From a virus: a DNA stretch of 38,802 bases. A program made the position numbers and the translations under genes. Positions 27,860 to 34,495 of this stretch are shown one piece after another; the first letter of the stretch is position 1, and each line of letters begins with the position of its first letter. The stretch lies in the IMG/VR virus record IMGVR_UViG_3300012000_000058, positions 1 to 38,802 of that record. One strand, 5' to 3'. The notes below the pieces were generated by a model. The model searched no databases, was not told the DNA's origin, and was given only the letters and a program-made list of their open reading frames with translations.

Positions 27860-28458
27860 ATCTTGACCAAAAATATCTAGCACTTGACCTTGAACTCAAT
27901 AATGCACCAGATGGTTCGACACCAAATCCAAGTATTATACAGATTGGTGTTGCCATTGGTTCAGCAAGAGAGCAACCAAGTGAATGGATTACTAAAAAGT
28001 GGTATGTCAAAGTCAATGAACCAATCTATCAGTTTATTACTGATTTGACTGGTATCACCAATGAAGATATATCACAATTTGGCATGACACACTATGATAT
28101 TGGTCAAGAATTGAGTAGGCTGATTAAAGATAATGATGTGTTTGTGAATCCTGTAACTTGGGGTGGAGGAGATTCTACCGAGTTGAAGGATGAATTTGAT
28201 AAACACGGCATTGAATTCAAACACTTTGGTCGCCGATGGGTTGATGTGAAAACTTGGTATGTAATGAGAATGTTGGCCAATGGTAAAAAACCATCAGGTG
28301 GTTTATCATCAGCAATGGGTGTTTATAAAATGCAATTTGAAGGCAAAGCACACCGAGCTGATGTTGATGCCTATAACACTTTAAGATTATTTTTTGAAAT
28401 ACTGAAACAACAAAAAAGAATGTTAGACATGATATCAATGGCAAAGGAAGTTAAATGA
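27856..28458 (+). CDS. DnaQ-like 3'-5' exonuclease
   Basis: 200 residues. The DEDD motifs are present: DLELN (D11, E13) with IIQIG, D106 in TWGGGDSTEL, and HRADVDAYNT (H166, D171), the two-metal 3'-5' exonuclease site. It starts with TTG 27856 in a TTGA overlap with the lipoprotein stop. Family members proofread or degrade RNA or DNA; which of the two this one acts on is not clear. Confidence 0.85.
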   Translation: MNLDQKYLALDLELNNAPDGSTPNPSIIQIGVAIGSAREQPSEWITKKWYVKVNEPIYQFITDLTGITNEDISQFGMTHYDIGQELSRLIKDNDVFVNPVTWGGGDSTELKDEFDKHGIEFKHFGRRWVDVKTWYVMRMLANGKKPSGGLSSAMGVYKMQFEGKAHRADVDAYNTLRLFFEILKQQKRMLDMISMAKEVK

Positions 28459-28634
28459 ACTTTATTGATTACCTCAGATATAGTGGGTTGAGTGTTATAC
28501 TTAGCTTCAACCCATTACATTGGAAAGTTTTACCTTGGATCCAAAAAGAACTTGATCCTTGGGAGTCAGCAACATATAGTTTTGGTTTTTTATTTTTAAC
28601 AATCCGCTTTTGGATAGATGATGGGAGTTGGTAA
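28455..28634 (+). CDS. small aromatic protein, possibly membrane-associated
   Basis: 59 residues: MNFIDYLRYSGLSVILSFNPLHW, then WIQKELDPW and YSFGFLFLTIRFWIDDG. Rich in Trp and Phe, with two weak hydrophobic stretches. Coupled to both neighbours (ATGA, TAATG). Function unknown. Confidence 0.55.
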   Translation: MNFIDYLRYSGLSVILSFNPLHWKVLPWIQKELDPWESATYSFGFLFLTIRFWIDDGSW

Positions 28635-28723
28635 TGAATTGGCTTAAAAACTTGTTTGGTAAAAAGAAACATTATGATTTTACAGAATTGGACAAAGTTG
28701 TTTATAATTGGATTAAAAAGTGA
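28634..28723 (+). CDS. 29-residue peptide
   Basis: MNWLKNLFGKKKHYDFTEL then DKVVYNWIKK. It begins at the TAATG overlap and its stop overlaps the GTG start of the next gene (GTGA), which supports it as a real small gene. Confidence 0.5.
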   Translation: MNWLKNLFGKKKHYDFTELDKVVYNWIKK

Positions 28724-29298
28724 ACATCTTCTACCTTGATCCTGATCCTATAAAATGTGCAGAGATGCACGTTGATAGGCACGTTTGTAAAATGGTAATT
28801 GAATATGCTCAATTAATGTCAACAGCTCATCGTGTTCTTGATGGTGAAATGTATATTGGCAAAACAATTAATAATCGCAACATTAAAAGATGGCGTTTAC
28901 TTGATGAACGTGAGAATAGATTGATGAAACCCACAATGATGAATCATCCTTCCGCTATTTGGCTTCGACAAAGTGATAGTAATTATCGTTGGTTGTATAA
29001 TATGTGGTGTGAACTACAAAAAGAATTTACTTATAGATATGGTAAAATTCATGCAACAGCAAGGTTGATACCTGATTTAAAAAAAGTACCAGATAATTGT
29101 CCTGTTGGCCCGTTTACTGGCCCAACTCCGGCAATGCCTGATGCTTGTAAGGTACCAGGTAATTCTTTACAATCATATCACAATTACTATGTGATGAGCA
29201 AAAGTCATTTATGGTCATGGAAAGGTAAAATAAATAGTAGAACACAACCACAATGGTTTATTGAAATGGTTGAACCTTTAGCTCATGGATATTCTTAA
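28720..29298 (+). CDS. conserved-phage-type protein with HxDxH-like motif
   Basis: 192 residues, GTG start at 28720. It opens MNIFYLDPDPIKCAEMHVDRHVCKMVIEYAQ, a pattern shared by many phage proteins of unknown function. The histidines and aspartates near residues 16-25 could bind metal. A second block is NHPSAIWLRQSDSNYRWLYNMW. No function assigned that I can defend. Confidence 0.7.
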   Translation: MNIFYLDPDPIKCAEMHVDRHVCKMVIEYAQLMSTAHRVLDGEMYIGKTINNRNIKRWRLLDERENRLMKPTMMNHPSAIWLRQSDSNYRWLYNMWCELQKEFTYRYGKIHATARLIPDLKKVPDNCPVGPFTGPTPAMPDACKVPGNSLQSYHNYYVMSKSHLWSWKGKINSRTQPQWFIEMVEPLAHGYS

Positions 29299-29624
29299 TG
29301 CCAACTTATAATTTTATTGATACAGTAACAAATGAAGAATTTGAATTGTTTATGAAATGGTCAGAGCGTGAAACATTTCTTAAAGAAAATCCTCATGTTC
29401 AATCAGTATTAACCGCACCATCAATTGTTACTAGTGTTGCAGGTATGGGTTCACACCGAGTGCCTGATGGTTTCAAAGAAGTGTTATCAAAGGTAGCAGA
29501 GAAACATCCTAATTCTTCTGTTGGTGAACGATATGGTAGAAAATCTATCAAAGAAGCAAGAACGGCTCAAGTTGTCAAAAAACACGTTGAGAAGATTACG
29601 AAACGATTACAAAGTAAAAAATGA
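29298..29624 (+). CDS. FmdB-like protein lacking its zinc cysteines
   Basis: 108 residues. MPTYNFIDTVTNEEFELFMKW and ENPHVQSVLTAP copy the layout of the short zinc-ribbon FmdB-type proteins of T4-like phages, but the CxxC pairs are absent. The rest is a basic helix-rich tail (KKHVEKITKRLQSKK). One-base overlap with the previous gene, ATGA with the next. Confidence 0.6.
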   Translation: MPTYNFIDTVTNEEFELFMKWSERETFLKENPHVQSVLTAPSIVTSVAGMGSHRVPDGFKEVLSKVAEKHPNSSVGERYGRKSIKEARTAQVVKKHVEKITKRLQSKK

Positions 29625-30295
29625 CATTTGAGCACATTAAATTACCTGAATTAGATTTTGATTTAGAAGCAGTTACAACAAAAAGTGGTAGACAATACAA
29701 AACACCGAATGGTAATTCATACCCATCGGTTACAACCGTATTGTCAACCTATAATAAGAAAGCTATCTTAGAATGGCGTGCTCGTGTGGGTGATGAAGAA
29801 GCCAATAAAGTTTCTGGTAAGGCATCAAGGCGTGGTACCGCATTACACACCGTTTGTGAAAAGTATTTACTCAATGAGATGAATGAATTGAGGATGCAAA
29901 CAATGATGCCAAACATTAAAGAATTGTTTTTACAGTTGAGGCCAGAGTTAGACCAAAATATTGGTAAAATCTATTCATTAGAACAGGCACTATATTCTGA
30001 TGGACTGAAAATCGCTGGCCGTGTTGACTGTATCGCTGAGTGGGATGGAGAATTGGCAGTCATTGACTTTAAGACCTCTAGTAAAGAGAAATGGGAAGAT
30101 GGTATTCTCAATTACTTTATGCAATGCTCGGCATATGCAGAAATGTTTGGTGAAATAACAGGCAAACCAATAAATAAATTGGTAGTGGCAATTGCCGTTG
30201 AAGAAGGCAAACCACAGATATTTGTGAGGGATAAACAACCTTACCTGCCTCAATTAAAACAGTATATTGCCAAATATTACTTGACAAATAACTAA
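29621..30295 (+). CDS. PD-(D/E)XK exonuclease
   Basis: 224 residues. RGTALHTVCEKYL (E80), IAGRVDCIAEWDGELAVIDFKTSSKEK region (D136, D149, K151) and QCSAYAEMF (Q168) are the PD-(D/E)XK core of RecB/Cas4/MGME1-like nucleases. It probably degrades DNA ends during recombination or host-DNA breakdown. Its end contains promoter P9. Confidence 0.85.
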   Translation: MTFEHIKLPELDFDLEAVTTKSGRQYKTPNGNSYPSVTTVLSTYNKKAILEWRARVGDEEANKVSGKASRRGTALHTVCEKYLLNEMNELRMQTMMPNIKELFLQLRPELDQNIGKIYSLEQALYSDGLKIAGRVDCIAEWDGELAVIDFKTSSKEKWEDGILNYFMQCSAYAEMFGEITGKPINKLVVAIAVEEGKPQIFVRDKQPYLPQLKQYIAKYYLTNN

Positions 30296-30309
30296 AATAG
30301 GTGTATAAT
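30281..30309 (+). promoter_or_regulatory. consensus sigma70 promoter P9
   Basis: Perfect TTGACA (30281-30286), a 17-base spacer and perfect TATAAT (30304-30309), overlapping the end of the exonuclease gene. The ATG at 30316 is at the expected transcription start, so the first gene is probably leaderless. It should also drive the tmRNA. Confidence 0.85.
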
Positions 30310-30315
30310 AGCTGT

Positions 30316-30441
30316 ATGAATAAATATTGGAAGAAGCTCTGCACACCAGAGCAAAATGAAAGACAGATTGGTGCCTTAAAGATATTAGCTGGTGGCCTAT
30401 CTTTACTTTTTATCATTTGGTTTTTAGGGAATTATCTATAA
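30316..30441 (+). CDS. 41-residue membrane peptide, probably leaderless
   Basis: A charged N terminus (MNKYWKKLCTPEQNERQIG) and one hydrophobic segment (ILAGGLSLLFIIWFLG). ATG 30316 is six bases after the -10 box of P9. The stop overlaps the next start (TAATG). Confidence 0.5.
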   Translation: MNKYWKKLCTPEQNERQIGALKILAGGLSLLFIIWFLGNYL

Positions 30442-30560
30442 TGCCAGATAAGAATTGTGTAAAAGAAAAGAAGATTAGAAGTTTTGCATTTTATACTGGT
30501 GCGTGTGCAATTGCATTAGTAATTTTTGTGGTTCTTGTTTTTGTAGCTAAGCATTCGTAG
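30441..30560 (+). CDS. 39-residue membrane peptide
   Basis: MPDKNCVKEKKIRSFAFYTG then ACAIALVIFVVLVFV: a basic head and one hydrophobic segment. Coupled to the upstream peptide. It ends directly before the tmRNA acceptor piece. Confidence 0.5.
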   Translation: MPDKNCVKEKKIRSFAFYTGACAIALVIFVVLVFVAKHS

Positions 30561-30561
30561 A

Positions 30562-30930
30562 AGTTGTTTGAAAGTTGTTGTGGACGGCGGTGCAAATCCG
30601 CCCACCTCCACCAAAAGTATATTGACGAACCGAGTTATCGGTAGCAAACACACATTATAGTTGTGGCAATATACTTTTGATGGGGGTGTTATAGATTCGA
30701 CATGGCAATCATTAGAACAATGGAGAGTCGCCAGAGTAGGCGTAATAACTAAATTAAATTAAACGCAAACGATAATAAGTTCGCATTAGCAGCTTAAAAA
30801 CTGCTTAGGGTTTCGGTGAGTTCCTCGTAACAGAATACTCACCAAAAATTAGTAAGTCTTTGCTTGGTACAGTTCCCGATATCCTTGCTTTGATATCTTG
30901 GTCTGATTGATAGCGACAAACTGATTATAT
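30562..30930 (+). ncRNA. ssrA: circularly permuted two-piece tmRNA gene
   Basis: The 3' acceptor piece comes first: T stem GGCGG/CCGCC (30586-30602), acceptor strand CACCTCC (30603-30609), A and CCA ending at 30613. A loop segment follows whose ends (30613-30624, 30667-30678) pair perfectly over 12 bases. The coding piece starts at 30682 with GGGGGTG, which pairs with CACCTCC and gives the G3-U70 alanine identity pair; then ATTCGAC. Helix P2 joins the pieces: 30701-30709 with 30574-30582, and 30715-30720 with 30564-30569. The tag frame 30765-30797 encodes ANDNKFALAA and a stop. A hairpin GGTGAGT/ACTCACC (30815-30843) follows; the 3' end is uncertain. Confidence 0.9.
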
Positions 30931-30954
30931 TATCAACTTTAATTGGAGTTTAAC

Positions 30955-31086
30955 ATGAAAAAACTAATCGCTCTCGTAGCTGCAACTTTCGCTGTAACAG
31001 CATTTGCTCAAGCACCTGCTAAGAAAGAAGAAGCAAAGAAAGATGCACCAAAAGCTGAAGTGAAGAAAGAAGAAAAGAAGAAGTAA
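30955..31086 (+). CDS. small exported Lys/Glu/Ala-rich protein
   Basis: 43 residues: signal peptide MKKLIALVAATFAVTAFA, cut after AFA, then QAPAKKEEAKKDAPK and further KEE repeats. Tiny periplasmic proteins of this type are common in proteobacteria, so the gene looks host-derived. GGAGTT ribosome site. It follows the tmRNA and may share its transcript. Confidence 0.7.
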   Translation: MKKLIALVAATFAVTAFAQAPAKKEEAKKDAPKAEVKKEEKKK

Positions 31087-31100
31087 TTCTTTAAGGCTTC

Positions 31101-31133
31101 GTGGGTGGCCTTCTTCAAAACACCCACACCATT
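31101..31133 (+). terminator. probable terminator hairpin
   Basis: GTGGGTG (31101-31107) pairs with CACCCAC (31121-31127) around a 13-base loop, followed by ACCATTTT. The T run is weak, so termination may be partial. Confidence 0.5.
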
Positions 31134-31148
31134 TTATTATGAGATAAT

Positions 31149-31388
31149 ATGCCTTTATTCGTTGAAAAAATTGAACCTGTAAAAGAATTACAGAAAATTG
31201 AAATTCAACCATCGGTAACAAAGGTTGAAAATTCATCGGTTGGTGATTATGAATTATTGTTTATATTATCTCTTGTTCTGGTAATATATCTACTAAGAGC
31301 ACCTCTACTTGCCTTATGCTTATTTGTTTTTAAGTTAGGCATCATCTCAATTTTTGCCTACTGTGGCTACATTTTAATGATACAATAA
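31149..31388 (+). CDS. membrane protein of unknown function
   Basis: 79 residues: a polar, Glu/Lys-rich first half (VEKIEPVKELQKIEIQPS) and two hydrophobic segments (ELLFILSLVLVIYLL; LLALCLFVFKLGIISIFAYCGY). Probably an inner-membrane protein with a cytoplasmic N terminus. No recognised family. Confidence 0.6.
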   Translation: MPLFVEKIEPVKELQKIEIQPSVTKVENSSVGDYELLFILSLVLVIYLLRAPLLALCLFVFKLGIISIFAYCGYILMIQ

Positions 31389-31394
31389 ACTATT

Positions 31395-32057
31395 ATGAAA
31401 ATTTATTTAAGTAACTACCGTTATCATTGGATTTCTCCATATACAATTCTGGAACATATCTTTTTCTGGACTGATTGGAGTAAATGTGGTCGTAATAAAG
31501 GCGTGATTGAAGATAAAGATTATGTGGATCATCCTGAATGGGTTGAACGATGGGCTAAAAGAATTGAACCTATCAGTACCGCTATCCGTGTAGTGTTAGA
31601 TTTTATTCATCCACGAATTCAATATGTAAAGATTGACCGCTGGGATACTTGGTCAATGGATCATACTTTGGCTCATATTATTTTGCCAATGTTAAAGCAA
31701 TTAGATAAAACTAAACATGGTGCACCTTATACGAATGATGAGGATGTTCCTGAATATTTGCGTAGTCATATGGCACAACCAAAAGAGAATGAATGGGATA
31801 CAGATAGTTTACATTTCATGCGTTGGGATTGGATTCTTGCTGAAATGATTTGGGCATTTGAACAAGAAATAAGAGATGATGATGAAGCCGAATTCTTTGA
31901 CCATTCTGAATGTGGTGATGAAAAATTCCCATGGGATAAAGATGGTCAATATGTAAGTAAAGTTAAAGTAGACCGTGAAGGTTTAGAAGCACACCAAAAA
32001 AGAAAGGCAAACGGCTTTAGATTGTTTGGTAAGTATTATCAAAACCTTTGGGATTAA
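31395..32057 (+). CDS. conserved-phage-type protein of unknown function
   Basis: 220 residues. Very regular conserved blocks: MKIYLSNYRYHWISPYTILE, VLDFIHPRIQYVKIDRWDTW, SMDHTLAHIILPMLKQLDKTKHG and HFMRWDWILAEMIWAFEQE. This family is widespread in aquatic phages; it has many Trp and His residues but no assigned activity. The family is usually annotated near tail or head genes or early genes without function. Confidence 0.75.
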   Translation: MKIYLSNYRYHWISPYTILEHIFFWTDWSKCGRNKGVIEDKDYVDHPEWVERWAKRIEPISTAIRVVLDFIHPRIQYVKIDRWDTWSMDHTLAHIILPMLKQLDKTKHGAPYTNDEDVPEYLRSHMAQPKENEWDTDSLHFMRWDWILAEMIWAFEQEIRDDDEAEFFDHSECGDEKFPWDKDGQYVSKVKVDREGLEAHQKRKANGFRLFGKYYQNLWD

Positions 32058-32058
32058 A

Positions 32059-32625
32059 ATGAAAAAAGATTTAAGAGCATACATCAAAGTATATGAAAAT
32101 CATCTTAGTGATGAGATTTGTAAGCAAACGCTAGATGAAATTGAAAGAATTAAATTTCACCAACACACATTTTATGATCCTACTAATGGGTCATATGCAA
32201 CAAGAAGTGGTAACCGTGAATTAGATGTTTCTTGGGATACTGTTTCAACTAGGCCAATTATCATGCAAAGAATTTGGGACGGAATATCACAATATCTTGG
32301 TGATTTAAATTTTCCTTGGTTTGCTACTTGGAAAGGTTACAGCGGTGTAAGGTTCAATCAATATAAAGAAGATAGGTTGATGGCAGAACATTGTGACCAT
32401 ATCCATTCATTGTTTGATGGTGAAATAAAAGGTATACCAACGATTAGTATTGTTGGTACATTAAATGATGATTATGAAGGTGGCGAGTTTGTTATGTTCC
32501 AAGACGAAGTGATAAAAATGCCAAAAGGATGTCTTTTAATGTTTCCTTCTAACTTTTTATACCCACACAGAGTTGATCCAGTAACAAAAGGAGTTAGGAA
32601 CACTTATGTTTCTTGGGCTTATTAA
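32059..32625 (+). CDS. 2OG-Fe(II) oxygenase (prolyl-hydroxylase type)
   Basis: 188 residues from ATG 32059, one base after the preceding stop. The motifs are HCD (H111, D113), ISIVGTLNDDYEGGEFVMF (the conserved barrel strands), H170 in PHRVDPV and R180 for 2-oxoglutarate. This is the P4H-type double-stranded beta-helix; family members hydroxylate proline or other residues. In T4-like aquatic phages such genes are common, substrate unknown. Distinct from the member at 2963. Confidence 0.85.
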   Translation: MKKDLRAYIKVYENHLSDEICKQTLDEIERIKFHQHTFYDPTNGSYATRSGNRELDVSWDTVSTRPIIMQRIWDGISQYLGDLNFPWFATWKGYSGVRFNQYKEDRLMAEHCDHIHSLFDGEIKGIPTISIVGTLNDDYEGGEFVMFQDEVIKMPKGCLLMFPSNFLYPHRVDPVTKGVRNTYVSWAY

Positions 32626-32637
32626 GAAAAAAATTAA

Positions 32638-32674
32638 CTAAATAGATTATCGGCATCACACACAAAGCCGATAA
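32638..32674 (+). promoter_or_regulatory. late-type box and leader stem-loop before the 32702 gene
   Basis: CTAAATAG (32638-32645), like the TATAAATAG at 293, followed immediately by a perfect eight-pair hairpin, TTATCGGC (32647-32654) with GCCGATAA (32667-32674). If transcription starts just after the box, the mRNA would begin with this hairpin, which could protect its 5' end. AGGAG ribosome site lies further down. Confidence 0.45.
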
Positions 32675-32701
32675 CACACATAAACACACAGGAGATTTAC
32701 T

Positions 32702-32977
32702 ATGTCTAATATGACAGCTTTTGAAATTCGCCTCGAGCTATTAAAGATGGCACGAGATATGCTTTCCGATGATTACTTTGGCAAGCGTGAACAAATATCA
32801 AACCAATGGTCGACCGATTGTGAAACGGCCAAAATCAATGGGCAGGAACCACCGAGGCATCCAGGTTACCCGCCATTTCCATCAGAACAAGAAGTCATTA
32901 ACAAGGCAAAGACCTTGAACGATTTCGTTTCTAATATTACCACAGAACAAAAGACTACAAGCAAAAAGTCCGCCTGA
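32702..32977 (+). CDS. conserved T4-like phage protein of unknown function
   Basis: 91 residues: MSNMTAFEIRLELLKMARDMLSDDYFGKRE, then PRHPGYPPFPSEQEVINKAKTLNDFV and a basic tail. The first helix and the PPFPSEQE block recur in many T4-like phage proteins. Perfect AGGAG ribosome site. Role unknown. Confidence 0.7.
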   Translation: MSNMTAFEIRLELLKMARDMLSDDYFGKREQISNQWSTDCETAKINGQEPPRHPGYPPFPSEQEVINKAKTLNDFVSNITTEQKTTSKKSA

Positions 32978-32983
32978 TGGATC

Positions 32984-33003
32984 GGAAAGGCTTTGGCCTT
33001 TCC
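32984..33003 (+). terminator. hairpin, possible attenuator
   Basis: GGAAAGGC-TTTG-GCCTTTCC, eight pairs, with the same TTTG loop as the terminators at 266 and 2271, but no T tract follows (TTAACAAAA). Probably an RNA-stability hairpin or weak attenuator before the hydrolase gene. Confidence 0.5.
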
Positions 33004-33021
33004 TTAACAAAAAGGAGATGT

Positions 33022-33603
33022 ATGCGAAGTAAAACGATACTTTTAAGTATAATTTTATCAGTAATTATTTTAGCGGTAACCGCTGTGAATGTTCATTCAA
33101 GTGAAAGTAAGTATTACATACCAGCAAGCGTTGGATATAAAGCACTTTCTAAACCAACACAAAAACAAGTTGATTGTTTAGCTGAGAATATCTATTTTGA
33201 AGCAGGTCACGAATCAAAAGATGGTCAGATTGCCGTTGCACTTGTTACACTCAATCGTTTAGCCTCAGGAAACTATGGCTCAGATGTTTGCGGTGTGGTA
33301 AAGCAAAAAACGGTGATTAATGGTAACACAATTTGCCAATTCTCATGGATGTGCGATTCAATGTTTACCTCCAAAAGGTTGACAATTATACACACTTCAT
33401 TGTATAATAGCGTTAGAGAAGTAGCTGTTTATGTTTTAATGAATTACGAAAACATGGCAGATATTACAAAAGGTGCCACATACTATCATGCAGATTATGT
33501 TAATCCTCAATGGGGATTGCCAAAGACTACACAAATTGGCAGGCATATATTTTATAAACGTCAATCAGATTTAGTAACAATGAAAAAGGACATAAAAATA
33601 TGA
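33022..33603 (+). CDS. SleB-like cell-wall hydrolase, probable endolysin
   Basis: 193 residues from ATG 33022, chosen for the AAAGGAG site eight bases before it (the longer frame from 32977 is coincidental). An N-terminal hydrophobic segment (ILLSIILSVIILAVTAV) acts as signal or signal-anchor. The domain has CLAENIYFEAGHESKDGQIAVA, GSDVCGVVKQ, CQFSWMCDS and GATYYHADYVNPQW, the SleB/Hydrolase_2 family. These cleave peptidoglycan. A signal-anchor endolysin is likely; a small membrane protein follows. Confidence 0.85.
   Translation: MRSKTILLSIILSVIILAVTAVNVHSSESKYYIPASVGYKALSKPTQKQVDCLAENIYFEAGHESKDGQIAVALVTLNRLASGNYGSDVCGVVKQKTVINGNTICQFSWMCDSMFTSKRLTIIHTSLYNSVREVAVYVLMNYENMADITKGATYYHADYVNPQWGLPKTTQIGRHIFYKRQSDLVTMKKDIKI
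33379..33408 (+). promoter_or_regulatory. consensus-like sigma70 promoter inside the hydrolase gene
   Basis: Perfect TTGACA (33379-33384) and TATAAT (33403-33408) with an 18-base spacer. It lies within coding sequence, so chance is possible, but it could drive the small membrane genes at 33600 and 33868 separately. Confidence 0.4.
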
Positions 33604-33854
33604 GCGATTTAAGAAAAGATATCATAGGTGTTATTATTGCAAGTGCAATTGTTTTCATGTCTGCAATAATTTCTATAGCAGTTTATCATATAAATGATAG
33701 AGCCCTAATGTCAAAGAACATTGATGCTGCTATTGCAAAGGGAGTTGATCCTGTTGCGGTGCGTTGTTCATTTGTTCAACAAACAGATACCATTTGTGTT
33801 GCATATGCAGCTGCACAAGGTAGTCATACAGGATCACCATCACCTAAAAAATAA
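33600..33854 (+). CDS. small membrane protein after the lysin gene
   Basis: 84 residues. One N-terminal hydrophobic segment (IIGVIIASAIVFMSAIISIAV), then a periplasmic-looking part with two cysteines (VRCSFVQQTDTICVAYAA). ATGA overlap with the hydrolase. Its place after an endolysin suggests a lysis-related (holin, spanin or antiholin) role, but no motif proves it. Confidence 0.6.
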   Translation: MSDLRKDIIGVIIASAIVFMSAIISIAVYHINDRALMSKNIDAAIAKGVDPVAVRCSFVQQTDTICVAYAAAQGSHTGSPSPKK

Positions 33855-33867
33855 TTGAAAGGTTATT

Positions 33868-34044
33868 ATGCAGAATGTGATTGTTTTTGTTTCCGTAACA
33901 TTATGTTTGATTGTTATTGTTCTTCACACGGTGTTTACATATGAATATAGCCGTGTGAAGATTTATGATTGCACAATTTCTGAAATTAGTGTAGATTATC
34001 CAATTGAAGTGAAAGAAGAATGTCGTAAAAGGAAAATGATATGA
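33868..34044 (+). CDS. small membrane-anchored protein
   Basis: 58 residues: N-terminal hydrophobic segment (VIVFVSVTLCLIVIVLHTV) and a soluble tail with two cysteines (YDCTISEISVDYP, KEECRKRK). AAAGG ribosome site. With its neighbour at 33600 it forms a pair of one-pass proteins with cysteine-bearing tails. Function unknown. Confidence 0.6.
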   Translation: MQNVIVFVSVTLCLIVIVLHTVFTYEYSRVKIYDCTISEISVDYPIEVKEECRKRKMI

Positions 34045-34271
34045 GTAAGTTTACATTTATTTGTGAAGAAGAACCAATGCCGTTTGCAGATGCCGTTTCA
34101 TCTAAAAGAACGGTTGAATTCAAGGCTGAAACCATAAGTGATATTGTTAATGAATTTGAAATGTTTCTAAAAGGTTGCGGCTTTAATTTTGAAGGTCGTT
34201 TAGATTTGGTACAAGAAGAACATGAATGGGTTCAGGACAAGAGAGCAGACCAAGAGTTTGATTATAGATAA
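34041..34271 (+). CDS. small acidic protein of unknown function
   Basis: 76 residues: MSKFTFICEEEPMPFADAVS, KAETISDIVNEFEMFLKGCGF and an acidic end (QEEHEWVQDKRADQEF). ATGA overlap upstream and a one-base overlap downstream. Proteins with this ISDIVNEFEMFL...GCGF type occur beside gp33 in T4-like phages. No known activity. Confidence 0.65.
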   Translation: MSKFTFICEEEPMPFADAVSSKRTVEFKAETISDIVNEFEMFLKGCGFNFEGRLDLVQEEHEWVQDKRADQEFDYR

Positions 34272-34495
34272 TGCCAACTAAAGACGAAATGATGAAGTTT
34301 GCAATAGCAATTGATAAATTGGTTGCTGAAACAGACTACAACTACATTGAAGCGATTGTGGAACATTGTAAGCGCACAGGATTGGAAATTGAAGTGGCCT
34401 CGACTTTGGTGAATGCCAACCTCAAATCTAAAATTGAAAATGATGCAATGGAAAACAATTTATTAAAGAATAAAAGCCCTAGATTGCCACTATGA
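34271..34495 (+). CDS. 33: gp33-like late-transcription coactivator
   Basis: 74 residues. EMMKFAIAIDKLVAETDYNYIEAIVEHCKRTGLEIEVASTL followed by LLKNKSPRLPL is the pattern of gp33 from aquatic T4-like phages. gp33 binds the RNA polymerase flap and, through its C terminus, the gp45 clamp, activating late promoters. The C-terminal hydrophobic clamp-binding end (RLPL) is visible. Its place before gp59 and gp32 is the T4 order. Confidence 0.8.
   Translation: MPTKDEMMKFAIAIDKLVAETDYNYIEAIVEHCKRTGLEIEVASTLVNANLKSKIENDAMENNLLKNKSPRLPL

Noticed and set aside
30562-30930. Ordinary one-piece tmRNA
   Set aside because: The T arm and CCA lie upstream of the coding part and no T arm follows the tag, so the order is permuted.
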